Shown here piece by piece: positions 5,562-7,318 of a stretch of 7,318 nucleotides of DNA. Location of the stretch: contig JAOPZD010000253.1 of the NCBI GenBank assembly GCA_025964295.1, forward strand, positions 1 through 7,318. Direction: 5' to 3'. Source of the DNA: Conexibacter sp. GTDB taxonomy: Bacteria; Actinomycetota; Thermoleophilia; Solirubrobacterales; Solirubrobacteraceae. A program made the translations under genes and the position numbers. Positions within the stretch are counted from its first letter, which is position 1, and every line of letters begins with the position of its first letter. Below the pieces are notes generated by a model. It searched no databases and was not told the origin of the DNA. It saw nothing but the letters and a program-made list of their open reading frames with translations.

Positions 5562-6717
5562 CCGCGTCGAAGAAGATCGCTTCGCCGACGCCCGCGTCGA
5601 TGAGGTGGACGTACTCCTTCAACGTATACGCGGGTGAGTGGTGGCCGAGCCACTCCTGGACCTGCTTGGCGTTCTTGCCACCGCCGCCGTGCTCGACGGG
5701 CGCGAAGAGCAGAGAGGCGCAGGTGTGGCGGAACGTGTGGAGCGTGACCCAGGGGACGTCGGCGCGGCGGGCGGTGGGGCCGAGCACCTTGGACTGCAAG
5801 TTGTTGCGGTTGAGGCGTGTTCCGCGCGTGGATGGGAGGACGAGTTGGCCGTCGGCGTCGGGCGGCTGGGTGGCGGTGAGCTTGCGGACGAGTCCTGGTG
5901 ACAGTGGGATGTCGCGCTTGCCGTAGCGGGTCTTGGTTTCGCAGACGCGGTCGTCGGCGAACTGCCAGCGCAGCTTGACGTAGGGGCGTCCGGTCAGGAT
6001 GACGTCGCGGCCCCAGCGCAATTCGCTGACCTCGCCGATGCGCAGCCCGGTGTGGGCCATGAACTCGAACAGCAACTTCCAGCGCGCCGGGACCTCGGCG
6101 ACGACGCGGCGCAGCTCGTCGATCGTCATGGCGCGCTTCTCGGCTGAGCGCGGCTGTGCGGTGCCGTCGCCCTCAGGGACGGATACGCGCACGCCCGCGG
6201 CCGGGTTGTGGCGGATGACGGCCTCTTCCATCGCGTCGCCGAGGAGCGCCCGGAGGACGGCGATGTGCTGGCGGATCCACGACTTGCCCAGTAGCCGGCC
6301 AGGACGGCGCGGGTCCTCCTGCTCGTTCATCCAGCGCACGAACGCCTTGACGTCACGCGGCTCGATCTCGGCCAGGCGAAGTCGGGCGCGGCCGTCGAAG
6401 TAGGGGATGATCCGCGCCTCGAGCATCTGGGTGTACGCGCGGCGGGTCGAGCCGCGGAAGCCGTTGGAGGTGCGGCCCTGGTAGTTGACGATCCACTCGC
6501 CGGCGTAGTCGCCGAACGACACACGCGAGAGATCGCGCAGCTCGCCGCGGTCGACGTCGACCTCGGCGGCCAACTTGCCGCGCCGCGCCTCCTCGTACGT
6601 GTCGACGGTCTTCCAGCGCTGCACCCCGCGGACCCGGTAGGCGTACACGTACTTCTTGCCTCGGCGATACACGCCGGGCGTCTTGGTCTTCGCCAGCTTC
6701 GACTTCTTCGCTGCCAT
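5548..6717 (-). CDS. int: Tyrosine site-specific integrase
   Basis: This 389-residue phage-type integrase would insert the element at the 3' end of tRNA-Phe and, with an excisionase, remove it. Residues 10-60 form the arm-binding domain (GVYRRGKKYVYAYRVRG). Residues about 66-175 form the SAM-like core-binding domain (SFGDYAGEWI; DVKAFVRWM). The catalytic domain has Arg226 in HTGLRIGE, a Lys near 262-267, His327 and Arg330 in LHTFRHT, His359 in WLGHHS and nucleophile Tyr369 in LKEYVHL. All catalytic positions are present, so it should be active. The start is ATG 6717, with GGGAG 5 nt upstream; open frame further upstream is Arg/Pro-rich and overlaps the excisionase gene. Third positions are richer in GC than in the cargo genes. 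Confidence 0.95.
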   Translation of the reverse strand: MAAKKSKLAKTKTPGVYRRGKKYVYAYRVRGVQRWKTVDTYEEARRGKLAAEVDVDRGELRDLSRVSFGDYAGEWIVNYQGRTSNGFRGSTRRAYTQMLEARIIPYFDGRARLRLAEIEPRDVKAFVRWMNEQEDPRRPGRLLGKSWIRQHIAVLRALLGDAMEEAVIRHNPAAGVRVSVPEGDGTAQPRSAEKRAMTIDELRRVVAEVPARWKLLFEFMAHTGLRIGEVSELRWGRDVILTGRPYVKLRWQFADDRVCETKTRYGKRDIPLSPGLVRKLTATQPPDADGQLVLPSTRGTRLNRNNLQSKVLGPTARRADVPWVTLHTFRHTCASLLFAPVEHGGGGKNAKQVQEWLGHHSPAYTLKEYVHLIDAGVGEAIFFDAVLGS

Positions 6718-6764
6718 CTCGGCTCCCGTGGTCGGGACCGAGACGAGCCGGAGGGCGGGGACGC

Positions 6765-7049
6765 TCAAGTGGCGCCGCCGCCCTCGATCCAGGCGTCGAG
6801 GTGCGAGAGCTTGAACAGCAACCGGGATCCCTCCTTGCGATGCGGGATCGTGCGGCGGCTGACCAGGTCGTAGATGCGCGGGCGCTTGCAGGCGAGATGG
6901 AAAGCGGCGACGTCGACCCCGACCCACGGCTCCGCGACGAACGCGGAGGCGCGGACGCGGGCGATCGTGCGCTCGACCAGGAGGTCGAGAAGCTCGTCCG
7001 GAAGCGGGATCGAAGGACCGTCCATCGCTGAGGATCGGCGCGTCAGCAC
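6765..7049 (-). CDS. xis: Excisionase-like HTH_17 (MerR-type winged helix) protein
   Basis: A small DNA-binding protein of 94 residues from GTG 7049, or 86 from ATG 7025. The C-terminal half is a typical HTH_17/AlpA-type excisionase fold: WVGVDVAAFHLACKRPRIYD, then LVSRRTIPHRKEGSRLLFKL, then SHLDAWIEGG. The match is to the pattern 'v..aA..l......iY.lv..g.iP....g..l.f...dLd.wi'. GTG 7049 is preferred because GGAG lies 5 nt upstream; ATG 7025 has no clear Shine-Dalgarno. It stops 47 bp before the integrase ATG and is probably co-transcribed with it. Such proteins bend att DNA, steer the integrase toward excision and often repress their own promoter. Tandem 12-bp repeats just upstream are candidate binding sites. 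Confidence 0.8.
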   Translation of the reverse strand: MLTRRSSAMDGPSIPLPDELLDLLVERTIARVRASAFVAEPWVGVDVAAFHLACKRPRIYDLVSRRTIPHRKEGSRLLFKLSHLDAWIEGGGAT

Positions 7050-7067
7050 GCCATCTCCGGCGAGATG

Positions 7068-7091
7068 CTGTTTGCACCTCTGTTTGCACCC
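7068..7091. repeat. Tandem 12-bp direct repeats, candidate recombinase or Xis arm sites
   Basis: CTGTTTGCACCT (7068-7079) and CTGTTTGCACCC (7080-7091) are adjacent and differ only in the last base. They lie about 70 bp inside the right att core and just upstream of the excisionase start, where arm-type integrase sites or excisionase repeats are expected. Confidence 0.45.
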
Positions 7092-7132
7092 GGCGCGGAG
7101 GGACGATCCGGAGAGGTCCGCCAGAACGACGA

Positions 7133-7154
7133 AAGCCCTGCAACCGCAGGGCTT
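7133..7154 (-). terminator. Hairpin terminator 8 nt downstream of tRNA-Phe, inside the element
   Basis: AAGCCCTGC (7133-7141) and GCAGGGCTT (7146-7154) form a perfect 9-bp stem with a tetraloop. On the minus strand only a short T-run (CTTTCG) follows. It lies just after the tRNA 3' end, so it probably replaces the chromosomal terminator that was displaced by insertion. Confidence 0.6.
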
Positions 7155-7161
7155 CTCGGCG

Positions 7162-7204
7162 ATGGCGAGTCCCGGACTCGAACCGGGGACACCACGATTT
7201 TCAG
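7162..7204 (-). repeat. Right attachment site: 43-bp repeat within tRNA-Phe
   Basis: Identical to 399-441. It covers the anticodon-loop-to-3'-end half of the intact tRNA-Phe gene. The element therefore carries a copy of the tRNA 3' half that restores the gene on integration. Confidence 0.93.
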
Positions 7205-7235
7205 TCGTGTGCTCTACCAACTGAGCTAACTCGCC
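7163..7235 (-). tRNA. tRNA-Phe (anticodon GAA)
   Basis: A 73-nt cloverleaf reads on the minus strand. The acceptor stem is GGCGAGT/ACTCGCC with discriminator A at 7163. The D-arm carries GCTCAGTTGGTAGAGC. The anticodon stem CACGA/TCGTG encloses loop CTGAAAA (anticodon GAA), and the T-arm carries GGTTCGAGTCC. CCA is not encoded. The gene is intact despite serving as the integration target, because the element restores its 3' half. Confidence 0.97.
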
Positions 7236-7245
7236 GTGGCGCGGA

Positions 7246-7251
7246 AGGGTA
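7246..7251 (-). promoter_or_regulatory. Possible -10 box of tRNA-Phe
   Basis: TACCCT on the minus strand lies 10 nt before the first base of the mature tRNA, a suitable place for a -10 element. No recognisable -35 box is seen at the expected distance. Confidence 0.3.
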
Positions 7252-7274
7252 GCGCGGCCGGTAGCCTCGGCGCC

Positions 7275-7318
7275 GTGTCGCGACGTGCGGTTCTCGCCCT
7301 CTGCGTGATCGTCCTCGT
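7275..7318 (+). CDS. Start of a gene with a signal-peptide-like N-terminus (partial)
   Basis: GTG 7275 opens MSRRAVLALCVIVLV and runs off the window. Two Arg followed by a hydrophobic run suggests a signal peptide or membrane anchor. There is no Shine-Dalgarno. A TAGCCT box at 7262-7267, 7 nt before the GTG, fits a leaderless transcript of the kind common in actinobacteria. The gene lies outside the element and diverges from the tRNA. Function cannot be judged from 15 residues. Confidence 0.5.
   Translation, partial: MSRRAVLALCVIVL

Larger units (their letters stand above)
399..7204 (-). mobile_element. tRNA-Phe-integrated genomic island with DarT/ARH/helicase cargo
   Basis: The unit lies between two 43-bp direct repeats offset by 6763 bp, which is the predicted size of the excised circle. 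It carries an integrase and an excisionase-like gene next to the tRNA, a small broken gene, a hairpin-tiled non-coding stretch, and a three-gene cargo operon at the far end. All genes point away from the tRNA. No relaxase, coupling protein, replication initiator, capsid, portal or terminase gene is present. It is therefore a minimal integrative island that would need another element or phage for transfer between cells. The cargo genes appear lower in GC than the integrase, which fits a mosaic origin. Confidence 0.9.

Noticed and set aside
6718..7143. N-terminal extension of the integrase to a 531-residue protein
   Set aside because: The extension is Arg/Pro-rich, overlaps the excisionase-like gene in another frame, and the ATG at 6717 has a good Shine-Dalgarno and matches normal integrase length.
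399..7204. Prophage or conjugative element
   Set aside because: No capsid, portal, terminase, lysis, relaxase, coupling or replication-initiation gene is present between the att sites.
1..7318. CRISPR array
   Set aside because: No regularly spaced repeats with unique spacers were seen; all repeats found are inverted, adjacent tandem pairs, or the single att pair.

Overview
The window is high-GC DNA from an actinobacterium. A member of Thermoleophilia/Solirubrobacterales would fit the leaderless start after a TAGCCT box near the right end, but this placement is only an impression. Nearly all of it is one integrated mobile element of about 6.8 kb. The element is bounded by a perfect 43-bp direct repeat (399-441 and 7162-7204). 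The right copy is the 3' half of an intact tRNA-Phe(GAA) gene on the minus strand (7163-7235). The left copy is a tRNA remnant that begins in the anticodon loop.

Outside the element, the left flank (1-398) holds the C-terminal end of a plus-strand gene with an Abi_C-like (abortive infection) signature, then a short gap and a minus-strand terminator that probably served the tRNA before insertion. The right flank (7236-7318) holds the tRNA promoter region and the first codons of a plus-strand gene with a hydrophobic, signal-peptide-like N-terminus.

Inside, every gene runs on the minus strand, right to left. First come a HTH_17 excisionase-like gene and a tyrosine integrase with all catalytic residues. 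Next is a small unrecognised gene broken by an apparent 1-base frameshift, with a good promoter and Shine-Dalgarno. After it lies a gene-free stretch (about 4600-4984) almost completely tiled by hairpins: a cloverleaf-like array, six small hairpins, and a 147-nt long hairpin. Last is the cargo, a tightly coupled three-gene operon: a compact UvrD-like SF1 helicase, a DarT-family (DUF4433-like) ADP-ribosyltransferase, and an ADP-ribosylglycohydrolase (ARH/DraG family) carrying an unassigned middle domain and a C-terminal VOC/glyoxalase domain.

The cargo reads as a self-contained ADP-ribosylation cycle. DarT would modify DNA, the ARH protein would remove the mark in place of the macrodomain DarG of classical DarTG, and the helicase would act on the DNA substrate or the resulting lesions. 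With an Abi_C gene just outside the att site, the locus looks like a tRNA-Phe hotspot for anti-phage genes. The DarT-ARH(VOC)-helicase arrangement and the hairpin-tiled region are the two most interesting items. No relaxase, replication initiator, phage structural gene, transposase or CRISPR array is visible.
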